Below are positions 11,202 through 23,313 of a stretch of 64,000 bases of DNA, piece after piece. Below the pieces are notes generated by a model. That model saw only the letters and a program-made list of their open reading frames with translations. It ran no database searches and had not been told where the DNA came from. Source of the stretch: Oscheius onirici. Lineage: Eukaryota; Nematoda; Chromadorea; Rhabditida; Rhabditidae. Position 1 is the stretch's first letter. Every line of letters begins with the position of its first letter. A program made the translations under genes and the position numbers. The stretch is taken from contig OW051472.1 in assembly GCA_932521025.1 (NCBI GenBank), positions 3,286,001 to 3,350,000 on the forward strand. The letters run 5' to 3'.

Positions 11202-13434
11202 TCAGATGGCCGGGAACTCGGAGTCGTTGACAGAATGTCTTCTGCAGATGGCACAGTTCATCATCGTCTTGTGCCACTCTTGGATACACTAAATTAACTT
11301 GTTTTGACTGGACTTCGAAGGAATACTAACCTGGGTATGGAACAGACTTCCACAATACTTGCACTTTTCCTGTAGTTGACCTATAAGGATGGATTCCATA
11401 CAAATAACGCACTCGCCGACGATTGCCATCAGCTTCTTCTGTTCCCTGATCAAAGCCTGAAGCTCGAGTCCTTGTTTGTTCTGAAGTCATCTTCCATAAA
11501 CGAAGGATAAAAGAACAAACCAACTGATACTCCCAGTTGTTTTTCAGATCGTTGTAGCTGATCGTGTAATATTTCAGTCCGCTGACAAACTTCTTCAGCT
11601 GTTCTTCTCCCTTTTTGTCAACACTGACCAGTTCTTTGAGATCGGCGATTTGAGGACGACTGTCTCATCTTCGGCTGGAATCCTCGGAGAGATCAGATTG
11701 ACCGAGTGAGGACTGGAAGTCGGAGAAGGCGTAGTTGAATTGGCAGTAATCAGTTCAGTTTCCAACTTCTGTTTCTCTTCCAAGACTTCAGTCTTTCCAG
11801 TCTGTTCTTCCTTCTTGTCCGTCTTCTGCTCTTCCTTGACGATTTTCTTGTCCTCGACTTCGGTCTTCATATTTTTCTTATTGACATCGGATCTGATGAA
11901 CTGAATCAAATTATTGTTCGGAGAGAAAGGCCAACTTACAACAGACTCGTCCAGTTTCGTGTCCACAAGATAGACGACCAACAGTTTCTGATCGCAGGCC
12001 TCGGTCGGACAAGGCTGTCCCTTCCAGTGCTTCTTCTGAACCTGGTAATGCTTCGAGAGACACTCCTTATGACCTGCCGGAGTCCGCACTTGACCGACTC
12101 CGGCAGGTCATTCCGCTGCTGGGAGGACTTCGAAGTAGTCATTTCGGTTCCAGTTTTTGCGACTTCTTCAGCCTGTTGAGCGAGCTTCTCCTTTCTCGTC
12201 TTTTTCACCTCATTCTTGTCCAACTCCGGCTTCTGAAAAAGACATATCGGAAAATTTGAAACTATCTTACATTGATTATCGCGAAGATATACGTAAATCC
12301 TTCAAAAAGCTTCGACTCGACGGCAATCACTGAAGTTGAAAAGAGTTATTCGGTACAATACAATGATTACTGGAAATGTTCAGCTCAAGCATTTTCTCAG
12401 TGAGATCGGCCAAAGCGGAGAAGAGTGCCGTGTCCCTTTCCTCCAACTTCACTTGAGCGAGAATCAGAAGATTGTGGAATGGCGTGGGATGGGTGATAAC
12501 ATAGCCAATTGCTAAAAAATATTATTGAAGTTCAATAAATTGACTTACTTCCTGATATCATCTGTAAACACGGCAGCACTGTGACACTGTAGGTTACTCC
12601 TTTTGGAATGACTTGCAGGTCCAGTTGCTAAAAGTTTGCTGAGTTTGTAAAAAGAATCTTACATGTGATGGGGGCGTTAAGATGTGCGCACTTGTAAAAC
12701 GAAACAAAGTGGGCACTTCAGGCTGACAGTTTTGACAGAACTGCCATAACTGCATAACTGAAGAGGAACTAGAAGAAGCGATTGTCAAACAATCTTGTCA
12801 AATTACAAGCAGAGAGTTTAAAGATCTCGTTTCCTGTTCGCTTGCCATAGATGTGCCATGGACTGAAAAAGAGAAGTGCTTCTAATAGAGCACTTGTGAT
12901 TAGCTCTCTCCAATGTGTCTCTTCCTGTCAGTTCGGAAAGTCCAGGTGGTTGATACCTCGTTACAGTCAAGACAAATCTTGCTGACTGGAACGTCTTAAG
13001 AATATCACGATCAGACAAGTGGACCTTCAAACGTCGTCTCTTAGAATCTGTTCTCATTATGGTTCTGTTAATGTCACACGACTCTCATTTCGGTTTGGTT
13101 CTGAACAGAGTCGTAACTCGTCGTTCCAGGACGGGAAATATTCCCAGCAGATCGTTGAGGTAGGAAAGACCGACGAATTTCGCATTTCACTCGAAGCGAA
13201 CTGCCAATATCCGTTCGCCTTTTCGAGTGAAATCTGGTCCTGGTAGTCTCTATAGAAGGTGAGAAGAACATCGATAGGTCGAGGACGCTTTGCAAACGGT
13301 GGTAAAGTCGAATACTGTGTAGACAAATTAACTACCGGAACTCTTTCCTTCGATAAAGTACGTTTCCTAGCTGACAGATCCTCGGAAGAGCAACTAAAAG
13401 CCAAATTTTTCTGGAAATTAGTTAGGTCAGACAT
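11202..13434 (-). CDS. Unrecognised multi-exon protein with C-terminal RING-like zinc finger
   Basis: Reading the minus strand, exons starting at ATG 13434 can be chained through very short introns (13048-13079 is 32 nt) to a stop at 11202-11204. The N-terminal region is of unknown fold (PIDVLLTFYRDYQDQ, SPWHIYGKRTGNEIF). The middle is folded and hydrophobic (QLDLQVIPKG, VTVLPCLQM, HPTPFHNLLILAQVKLEE). A Lys/Glu-rich linker comes next, and the protein ends in CVICMESILIGQLQEKCKYC-x4-H...MNCAIC, a RING-like finger whose spacing recalls the Nse1 type (CxxC...CxxC-x4-H), preceded by a helical stretch (QLKKFVSGLKYY...LELQALIREQ). That would suggest an E3-ligase-like role, but the family is not identified. 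Near 12065-12112 the frame changes at a perfect hairpin, so that join is uncertain. AATAAA for this strand lies at 11181-11186, 16 nt past the stop. Confidence 0.55.
12069..12111. repeat. Perfect 16-bp inverted repeat (11-nt loop) at a frame change
   Basis: Arms 12069-12084 and 12096-12111 (ATGACCTGCCGGAGTC and its complement) are perfectly complementary around an 11-nt loop. It sits inside the RING-like gene exactly where the upstream coding frame (…EVAKTGTEMTTSKSSQQRN) and the downstream one (KECLSKHYQVQ…) differ. It may lie in a small unrecognised intron, be a structured RNA element, or be a fold-back sequencing/assembly error. Confidence 0.8.
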
Positions 13435-13833
13435 CAGCCATATTCACCCTAATACAGGGCTTGCAATGTTTTGAATTTTTAAAACAATGATGGCCAGGAG
13501 CTCCAACAACCTAGAAGTGATTGCCGGAATCTTCTTGTCCGAAATATCGTCCTAAAGATTTCTAGGCCAGATTGCGTGATGAGAGTACTGCTAGAAATTC
13601 CCAGCGTCTGGAGAAGCAGAAAGTACCGCAGTTATTAGTGGGCGTAAAACAAGTCACGTATTCCAAGCCGAAGAAGCAATTCCCGAGAGACAACCCCCTC
13701 TAGCTCATTGCAGCGCTATCTCAACCTTCCAAATCTTTGAAGATTATACAACTCCCCTTCCCGAAACAGAAAGGCAAAAGTTGGCACAAGAAATTTACTG
13801 TGGAATAAAATACATTATAACAAACGAGATTGT
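13435..13833. other. Intergenic, nothing recognised
   Basis: This roughly 400-bp gap lies between the 5' end of the RING-like gene and the 3' end of beta-tubulin, both on the minus strand. No coding segment, repeat or RNA gene is evident. It must contain the tubulin 3' flank and the RING-like gene's promoter or a trans-splice site. Confidence 0.5.
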
Positions 13834-15421
<1,588 letters not shown>

Positions 15422-15788
15422 CTGAAAATAGTCATAGTGAGTGGGTGAAATGAAAAGAACGCAAGAAGAAGCATCATAAAAAGGTTCGATTCCGCCCCAA
15501 ACGTTTTTCTCGGAAAGTTCTTTTGCTAAGGTAAATTTTTATAAAAAATGAAATTTCCAAAAATCTTTTGTAATGAGGTTTTTCTACGGTAATCGACCAT
15601 GCTGAGTTCGAATATGATAAAAATAAGGATGCTAAAAGTAAACGGGCGGCGACAGCCGTCAAAGATGGCTAATATGTGAATAAGGTGCAAACAGCGCTGT
15701 GAAAAAAAATTGGAAACCAAGCCGGATTTTGGGATTTATCAGCCGCAAAGTACTGTAGCTCGCCGCTTCCCGGTGGGACCCATTTAGC

Positions 15789-15824
15789 CGGTCTCGACAC
15801 GATTTCAAAATTGTGTCGAGACCG
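15789..15824. repeat. Short palindrome (CGGTCTCGACAC / GTGTCGAGACCG)
   Basis: Perfect 12-bp arms at 15789-15800 and 15813-15824 flank a 12-nt A/T-rich loop. A very similar GGTCTCGACACGA word is, from memory, a frequent component of dispersed non-coding repeats in Caenorhabditis. No target-site duplication was recognised. Confidence 0.6.
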
Positions 15825-15999
15825 ATTGCAACGAGCAGTCTTTTAAGACGCAATGTCTATAAGATTTTAGCTAAAAACGGGGGTCCGGCAATAGGGTTTT
15901 TTTTTCTTGTCGAGTAGGTTAGAATTCGATATCTTCTTTTTTCGGTTATTCAAGTGATTGGAGCATTTTAGTTCCAGTGACGTTTCCAATTAGTACATA

Positions 16000-16205
16000 T
16001 AGTCTGTTCAAAAAAAAAGAACGCAACAGTAACCCATAAATATTTCGTTTCGAGAGCCACAAACCCCTGATTTTCAGAGTAAACTGCAACAATTCAAACC
16101 GATTTCTTGATTTTCTCAACGGTGAATTGCCGCGCTTCAGGTTTGCGGTTCTCGAAGCGAAATATTTATGGGTTACTGTTGCATTCTTTTTTTTTGAACA
16201 GACTT
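16000..16205. mobile_element. Fold-back MITE-like element with ~65-bp inverted arms and TA target site
   Basis: The left arm (about 16001-16065) and right arm (about 16139-16204) are inverted copies. Both include AGTCTGTTC, a run of nine A/T, GCAACAGTAACCCATAAAT and a CGA-rich segment, with few mismatches. The unit is flanked by TA at 15998-15999 and 16206-16207, consistent with a Tc1/mariner-type non-autonomous element, with one mismatch at the outermost base. There is no internal coding capacity. Confidence 0.75.
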
Positions 16206-16532
16206 TAGATCGCAAAACAACGTCAGAGAACACCTTACACTTACTTAGACTGTACAAACGATCAATCCGGCAAACTCCGTGACAATGATTAAATATCGGG
16301 CTCCCGAGTATCATAGACAACGTTAAAAAGTTTAAACATTTCAGGACAGCTTCTAGACTGCAGAGTACAAGGCAAATTTATTATGGAACAAATAACATCA
16401 TGAACACGAAATTTAAGGACACTACATGGTGTCAAATGGGTTAAAACATAGTAAAACAACTAACATGGGAACTGTTAATAGAGGGAGGGTTCAGGGATGT
16501 GAAATAGACCTGGGCTATTACTGATGATAAAA

Positions 16533-17757
16533 CTACTTTTTGGGACAATCGCCGGATCCGTCGTGCATGAAAGTGGGAACGGAGTTGACGAGAGCAGCAG
16601 CGTCGAGATATTCCTGGAATGTGGCCTGATGCACGCCTCCGGTGTTATTGTAATTGTTAGAAGGCGATTGTAAAGAAGAAAGAAGCGGGTTGGTGAACAG
16701 GGGGGAGCCTGGCATCGAGCATCTGAAACAACCGAATTAGTACAAATCTGCAACAACAAAGTCACCTCAGTAAGTAGTCCGTGAAGGTAGGAGTGTTGCA
16801 ACTGAGAAGCTGGAGAAGCTGCAGTTTTTGTAGCAGATCGGCATCAGGAAGTGGATTGGCACGCGAAGGCGACATCAACGGATGATCCAGTCGTGAAGAG
16901 AGATGACCAGCGTCGAGAGGTGAGGGACTCTCTGGAGAAAAAATTAGATCAATAGGGTGAACTAGACGTACGAAGAGCATTCTTGGTAGCATTGGTAGGC
17001 CTGTACGTTCCGTTGATAATGGCGAGCTCAACGAGTTGCTTCCTCTTCAATTCGTCCTTTCCATCCGGGGGAGGAGTCAGGAGCTCGTTGACACGCTCTA
17101 CAGCCTTCTTCATCTTGTCTTGGACACGGTCGGGATAGTCTTCGCACTGAATCATCACGTGGAGAGGCTCGTCTTCAGATCCGCGATCTCTAATCTTGCC
17201 CTCAAAAATATGAATGTAATGCAAAAAAATGAATGACAACGAACCTTGATGGATCCTCTTCCACGGACCATGATTTTGCATCCCGTCTGCTCTTCCAACT
17301 GGCGGACGGTCATACCTCGCGGTCCCAGAATCCTTCCGACAAAGTTGTAGGTCGGGTACTCGTCGACAGGAACCATAATGATTTCCGTCAATGTGATAAT
17401 CTTATTGCTCGTCCTGTCGACGTTTTCAGGACTGGTCTTCTCTTGGGCGATCTTGAGAGCGACGTTGGAAATTTCTAAAAGGACATGAGATAAAACAACC
17501 ACAGCACTCCTACCTTTCTCGAGAATCTGCAGCAGATACTTGAATTTACCAGGAGCGAAAGTTCGAAGGCTACACTGGTCCTGCAGCAGTTGGCTCAAAT
17601 AGGTGTGGCTGTCCATTGTGCTGGGATCACTGCCCTCATTTTCAAGACCGTTATCACGGAGCTTCTCGAGCAGGCTATCGTTTCCCGGGTCCGAGGATGA
17701 CGAGTTTGTTTTAGTGCTCTAAAACAAGGATGAATCTGGGAAACGATCGCATACCAT
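16533..17757 (-). CDS. STAR-family KH RNA-binding protein (quaking/HOW/ASD-2/GLD-1 type)
   Basis: Predicted splicing or translation regulator that dimerises through QUA1 and binds single-stranded RNA through KH-QUA2. Exons (minus): 17755-17757 (only the ATG), 17514-17718, 17245-17474, 16972-17200, 16766-16931, 16533-16722; phases agree. QUA1 covers about residues 25-65 (YLSQLLQDQ...[15 protein letters not shown]). KH follows with [20 protein letters not shown], which holds the GPRG loop. QUA2 is [18 protein letters not shown]. The C terminus is low-complexity (Leu/Gln, Ser/Asn) and ends GDCPKK. The usual KH variable loop with RGKPNWEHL is missing and replaced by a short [15 protein letters not shown] segment, so this is a divergent family member. 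Which worm paralogue it equals is not decided. Confidence 0.9.
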
Positions 17758-18193
17758 TCGTGAAGGTCAACTGGTTCTAGTGAGACAGTCAGAATTAATA
17801 CAAATTTGTTGATCCCTGAAATTGAAAAGTAGACTAGAAACGGTAGGGATAAGAAAGAGTAGAGAATTTCAAGTACCAAGGAGCCCTTTATTGTTTCAAT
17901 TTGCTCGTGTTTGGAAAAAGAAAAGCTGTTGATTTTTGAGTAGAGAGAAGACACAGAATAATATGACCAACATTTTAGGAAAATACCAAATTTGATTTCG
18001 ACGAACAGACGCAGTTGGTGCGCACAGGAACGGGTAATTGGTCTCGTAGCGATCAGAAATTTCGAAACAAAAAGGTACGAAAATCTTGTGTATGATTTTC
18101 TTTTCAGCAAAGTTCAAGACGACCGAAAATCACTGAAAAAAATCAAAACCTTTATGAACAGGAAGTAAAATACACAGAGAAAGAAAGAACATA

Positions 18194-19233
18194 TCAGATG
18201 GGGTAATCATCACTGAATTTCAGAAGATCCTTGACAAGAGGTAGATATTCCTTGAGGGGATGATTTTTCTCAGCTTGCTTCAGATCTTCGCGTGTCTTGC
18301 GCAGCTCTGCAGACATCGTGCTTAGCTTCTTTTCTTTGTAGGCTATTCTTTTTCTGAGATCTTGCATTTCAGCCTCAATCTTGGCGGTTTCATTTACGAC
18401 TTGTTTCTGTAGAAATAATGGTTTGTAAAGACGAAAAGGACAAACTAACGGCAAGCAATGAGTTTCCAGCGAGATTCTTGTACTTGGCTTCGGGATCTCC
18501 GTCTTCTCGGTCGGAACTAGTACTGGTATCCAAATCGAAGAAATCCATCAATTCAAATCGAACACTGGCCACTTCGAGAGCATGTTCACACGATTTTTTG
18601 TCTGTGGAATATCTGAATTTTGACCGATTTAGAAGCAAAGAGCAGCTCACCTGCTATTGGAGTGTCTCAACTTCTCCAACTTTTCTGACTGGCGCTGTAC
18701 AATCGCGGTCAGATTCGCTTGATGTTCCTTCTTCGCAGCTACTGTCTTTTTTCCTTAATTACTTACTTTCAACTGATTGGATAATTTCGCCTACTTTGCG
18801 AGTTTTCATAGGCCGTGGCACCGAGTAATTGTTCAGCAGTATTCTTGATTGTGGCCAGATTCCGATATTCTCCCCGTAGAGGCGCTTCGCCGGGTTTTAG
18901 TTCACTGGAGACAAATCGACACTCGTTTCCTGTGATTCGAGTCATAGCTGCGAAGAAATCATCTATGGCATCGCGAAGTTTTGCGTCTGGGCACCAATCG
19001 GTCTGAAAACAGGCTATTTGTAAGACAGAAACAAAACGTACGTTCTTTTCTGGAGAAGGTGATCTTCGGAAAATACTGTCCTCCGAGGTCCAACTACCCT
19101 CTAAATCTTCCGGAGGATTTGGCTGCTGTGGTTGGGTTCCGTTCTTTTCTTTGACAGTCTTCTGAAACGAAGATGTTATGACGAAAGAATAATAATTGTT
19201 CACCTTCTTTCCACTTTTTCTTTGTTTGGCCAT
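18194..19233 (-). CDS. Coiled-coil protein of unknown function
   Basis: Starts MAKQRKSGKK at 19233 and ends ...LLKFSDDYPI at 18194. Exons join in frame: MAKQRKSGKK|TVKEKNG..., SPEKN|TDWCPDAKLRDAIDDFF..., AYENSQ|IAAKKEHQANL..., RHSNSR|YSTDKKSCEH..., AGNSLLA|KQVVNETAKIEAEM..., with introns of 38-53 nt. The C-terminal third is strongly heptad-like (KIEAEMQDLRKRIAYKEKKL, ELRKTREDLKQAEK), and a Ser/Asp acidic patch (DTSTSSDREDGD) precedes it. I do not recognise the family; the shape fits a structural, centrosomal or kinetochore-type component, but that is a guess. At the third junction two donors are possible (GTAGGC or GTAAGT) in two frames; the first keeps the long upstream frame. Confidence 0.7.
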
Positions 19234-20137
19234 CTCCTGCAGATTTATGGAGGCTAAAACAATCAGGATGAAAAACTAAAAAAAAGAATGCGATGAATGA
19301 GGTGGAAAAAAGATGATAAAAGACAGAAAAGGTGGGTGATCACCAGAAATGGAAGAGAAATTTGAAGTGAGCACTTTGGCGCAAATTTTTCTTTCCTCAA
19401 TTTTACAAGACTTGTCAACAAGACGAGTTTATAATTCAGTCTTTCCCTCCGCTTCTCATCTTCTACAGTCGTCTCCAACAACACCAGTTCAGTGTTTTTT
19501 TTTCGAAAACAAGCTACTTCGACAGACATTGCGAACAGTAGCGCTCTAAATACTTGAGTTTTTTTGTTCTTGCCAGAGAGCCGGCAAAAATGACCGCTGG
19601 CTTGTGAATTCGCCACTTGCCGGCAGCCATCGAAAGATGGTCATGTCATGCTCAGTTTTCATGATTTGGTAGGTCTTCTAATAAATCCACAGCGGTGTTT
19701 GGTATGCGATTCCATGGTATGCATTCCCGCGGGAAAAACTGCTTTTCACGGGAATATTCCCCGGGAAACGCGGGAATAAAAATGAGTGTCTATTCTAGTC
19801 TTACTGTTGTTCCTGGTTATTCTGAGCATGGTTATAGTGTTTTATTGCCAGTGTTCTGTGATTTCGTTCACTAGTTGCTTAAAAACATGTGAACACCTCA
19901 GTTGCCTACATTTGTTCATCCCTTGCTAGTTACGCATTTTCGTTTGTCATTTTCTCGTCCTCTTTTTTACTGTCTCTGATCTCTTTATCAGCAGAGGTTC
20001 ATGCCTTCGAATTATGTTCGAAGTGGTCCTTTCTTTAACACGCTGTTGTGATTATTTCAAAAAGAATATGAACTCATTTTAATAAACGAAATATTGGTAA
20101 GGCACTAGGAAGATAACAGAAAGTTAGATATAAATGC
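19234..20137. other. Intergenic, small GC palindromes only
   Basis: No coding exon could be supported. Around 19710-19785 there is a cluster of short self-complementary words (ATTCCCGCGGGAA, CCCGGGAA, CGCGGGAAT) resembling a degenerate repeat. The rest is T-rich and would contain the coiled-coil gene's promoter and the methyltransferase 3' UTR. Confidence 0.5.
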
Positions 20138-21324
20138 TTACAACTCGTCGTGAATAACGTCTTGAGCAGAACGAAAGTAACCTTCAGCTTGTGTCGGCAT
20201 CGCTCTCAGCAGAAAGATGGCATCGAACAGATAGTAGTAGGGCTTGTTGAAGTCTCCCTCGCAAAGATACGGTAGTTTTGTCCATCGAATGAGCTCAAAT
20301 CCGGCAGGAATGAGTTCTTGCATCAGCAGGGAATTGACATGATGTTCGAATGAACTTCCCTGTAGTGATAGAAAAACGTCTAAAAGAATATCGTGAAAAT
20401 GTGGACTGTCAATAAACCTGGTACTGTGCTATTTTTCGATGGATGAAATTCAACGTACTGTCTCATAGGGAGAACTACAGCCAGCATGACGGGACAGCCA
20501 TCGCGGAGAGCGACTCGGTGGAGATCAGAGAGCATTTGGCGGGGATTGAAATGACTGAAAGTAGATTTGCTTTGCAAAAAAAAGAGAGAAAAAACAAACC
20601 GATCGAGTAGATTGAGAGCCGTGATGAGATCGTACTTTCGGTTTTCTGCAGGCCATTTTTCGACGTCAGCAATTCGGAAGCCATGTTGACGTAATCGATA
20701 TTGCATAACCTGAAGCAACTATTCTCATTCTCAACAAGACCTACTTGAGACATTTCCGTAGCGTAGACTTCTTCAAAAAGACTACCGAAGCTTTTGGTAA
20801 TACCTCCATCACCGGCTCCGAGATCTAACAGCTGAAAATTAGACTATAGGTTAATTGAATCGACTAACTCGTTTGCCTTTTGGAGTCCATTCAGCAGGAA
20901 TTTGTAAAAAATCGCGCAGTTGGTTTTCCGAGAAGAGAAACATTCCTCCACGATTGAGAAAACCGTTTATCGAGGTTTTTGTGAGGAACATTTGTAAAAG
21001 AGACGTCATAAACGCGTAGTACATCTGCAAAAAAATGAGTTAAAAAAAAGCATGAGCAACCTGCCAGCAATAGGACCCACTGGTCGCTGTTGAGACGTCA
21101 AGAAAGTCCTGCGTGTCTTGATCCATGTAGGACAGCTGGAAGAGGGCAAATAGGTAATCGGGGACAGCTGTGGGCTATAAAGATGAATGAATAAATGAGC
21201 AGGAATCAAAACGAACGTCAATGTTGTACCAGTGTGATTTGTCGGCTACGGCGAATCGCGCCTCTGTAAGGTCTCGGTTCATTATGGCCTCCGAAATCTT
21301 GCCTCCCCGTATAAGACGTACCAT
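20138..21324 (-). CDS. metl-9: METTL9/DREV-type protein-histidine methyltransferase
   Basis: Seven-beta-strand SAM-dependent methyltransferase; human METTL9 makes 1-methylhistidine at HxH motifs. Start ATG at 21324 lies 6 nt after a CTTTCCAG acceptor, suggesting SL trans-splicing. Recognisable landmarks in order: NGFLNRGGMFLFSENQL, the SAM-binding LLDLGAGDGGITK, YATEMS, YDLITALNLLDR, VALRDGCPVMLAVVLP, and the C-terminal LPYLCEGDFNKPYYYLFDA. All of these align with METTL9 as I know it. The protein ends ...DVIHDEL, a HDEL-like C terminus, and the family is secretory-pathway or mitochondria-associated. Five or six short introns interrupt it, and the last junction (after FHPSKNST) is uncertain. 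It is divergent from the TRM10-type gene. Confidence 0.9.
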
Positions 21325-21508
21325 TGCGCCTGGAAAGCAGTTATAATTTTAAAAAAATAGTTTCAGTGAGAAAAACGGGCAAAGAATCTCAAAAATGGTA
21401 TTGTATTCAAGCATATTTTTTACTGTAGCAGAAAAAGTACGCAACACTCGCTGTAACGTCCAATCACTTTTGACTTGCTTCAGTTTTTTCTAGACTGTAC
21501 ATTTCAGC
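21325..21508. promoter_or_regulatory. Divergent (bidirectional) promoter between two methyltransferase genes
   Basis: Only 184 bp separate the start codons of the METTL9-type gene (-) and the TRM10-type gene (+). Both starts lie directly behind 3' splice acceptors (CTTTCCAG ending 6 nt before one ATG, ATTTCAG ending 2 nt before the other), so the transcription starts are inside this interval or overlap. No TATA-like box stands out. Confidence 0.5.
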
Positions 21509-23313
21509 ATGAGGGCCATTGTTCGTCTCGGCAGAGCAATTATATTCCGCCCTGGACCCTCTTCCGAACAGCTGACCGCTCCGAGACGTCTTCTTTCTAC
21601 AAAGTGAGCTTATTTCGCCGTTTTTGACAGTTAAAAATTTCAGAAAAGCGGATGCTAACGAAGAGGAAGATATTGTAAAAGATCATCGCGATGTTGACTT
21701 CGTTGCCCAGCTCCAGGCTCTTCAACCGTCAGAAAACTTCAAAAAGACGCTGAATGGCCTAGAAATAAAGCAGCTGAATAGTATTTTGCCCGAACTGGAG
21801 GTTTGTTTTCTGTTTTCCCGCGGCAAATAAGCGTCAATTTTCAGCTCTTTGTCTACATGGGCTCTAAAGTTCCGCAAGCATTAAACGATGATGAATGGAC
21901 TGAGTAGGATACCCGTTTTCAACTAAATTCGTCCGTTTTTCAGGCTGCTGAAACGAAAAACAGTGGCCCACCGCGTCGAATATCTCACATATGTGGCTGT
22001 AAAACACAGGAGGGAGAACAATATTGATTCCAAAGCAAGTAAAAAAGAGGCACAATTCCGAGCCTATATTGACGAACAAACGGCCATCGCTGAAGCCGGA
22101 GGAATGGGCTATGGTCCTCGTCTCAATGAACTCATCATCAATCCATTCAGAAAAGATAAACGTATGATTGATAGTTAGAAATAATTTCAACTGTTTTCCA
22201 GAGATGAATCTGTTAGAAGGATCCCGAATATGGACGGCGATGCGTCTCGGAAGACCCGACGTCATCTTCGACCTACAGTTCACGAACAAAATGATACCTA
22301 GAGATTACAAGGTTCTAACAAGGCATATGAGCTATTGTATCACGGTGAGTTTCGTTTAGTTTGACATAAAGTCGTTCTTTTTGGTTATCAGCCGGGTTTT
22401 CAAACCATCGTTCTTCGTCGTTCTGTTAGGCTGAACACTTACAAAAGTTATAGTGTTACTAAGTTCTTCGAACAATTATTTTATTTCAGCTTAAGGTAAA
22501 GAAGAACCAAATGATCATCAATCCGTTGCATTTCTAGCAGTTGTTTAACATTTCACTTTACAGGAAAACTTTCATGCCAGACATCCTCTCCCGCTAGCTT
22601 TCGCAAATGCATCAACTGTACAAAACGAGTTTCGGTCCCTCGAACACAACATTGGACAGTTCAAAAACGACTATGCCAATCAAACTATTATGCCGACTCT
22701 GTCCACGCGGGATATTCGGTCGCTTTATCCCGATCACAAAGAAATTGTCTACATTTCGAGGTGACATATTCATTCGCTATCATTTTTGTCTTTGCGCTTC
22801 AGATTTGCCAGAGAAGTGCTTGACGGTCCTCTGAAAGCCAATGCTTATGTCATCTGCGCCTCCATGGACATGGATCGGGAATCTCTCGGAGCCGCAAGGA
22901 AGGGAGGATTCAGAGCTGCGAGGCTGCCTATCCAGAAATACGTCAAGTAAGATTTTTATTGAAAGCGCTAAAATGTCAAAATCTGCCTTTTGGAAAAGTT
23001 CGAGGCATTCTGCCAGTAATCAAACAATTGACTCGTTTTTCAGATGGGTGTCCGGTGGTCAGGTCCTTCCCTTCCCTAACATTATGAGGATTCTGCGAGA
23101 GGTCCATACCAGTGGCGGCGACTGGAGTACAGCTCTTCATAATAACATTTCCAAGTATGTTTTTCTCTTAATTTTTTCCACGCTCATTTTAGACGCCATC
23201 TTGAAAGTCACCAGCAACGAGAACAGAAAGGCACGGTTGTTCGGAGCAAGTTGATTCGGACAGCCAGACAGGAGCTCATACAGGCCATCTGCGATGCGAC
23301 GGGCAACAAATGA
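21509..23313 (+). CDS. Mitochondrial TRM10-type tRNA (m1R9) methyltransferase, TRMT10C/MRPP1-like
   Basis: Predicted SPOUT methyltransferase subunit of mitochondrial RNase P, methylating position 9 of mt-tRNAs and helping 5' processing. The ATG follows an ATTTCAG acceptor by one base. The N terminus is an Arg-rich presequence ([16 protein letters not shown]) with no acidic residue in the first 18. Next come an acidic helical region and the SPOUT core: [48 protein letters not shown], then [22 protein letters not shown], the equivalent of the TRM10 catalytic/SAM loop region. The end is CDATGNK-stop at 23311-23313. Introns are short. The conserved Asp of cytosolic TRM10 is not obvious, as in TRMT10C. 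Confidence in the family is high; the mitochondrial assignment rests on the presequence. Confidence 0.85.

Larger units (their letters stand above)
15422..16532. other. Intergenic region between STAR and tubulin genes, holding repeats
   Basis: No coding region was supported. The stretch contains a hairpin motif at 15789-15824 and a fold-back element at 16000-16205, described separately. The remainder (15470-15780, 16206-16532) is A/T-rich and must hold the tubulin promoter and the 3' UTR of the STAR gene. Confidence 0.6.

Noticed and set aside
18790-18840. Apparent frameshift in the coiled-coil gene (second good frame LLNNYSVPRPMKTRKVGE)
   Set aside because: The donor GTAGGC allows the original frame to continue into the next exon (NSQ|IAAKKEH), so no frameshift needs to be assumed.
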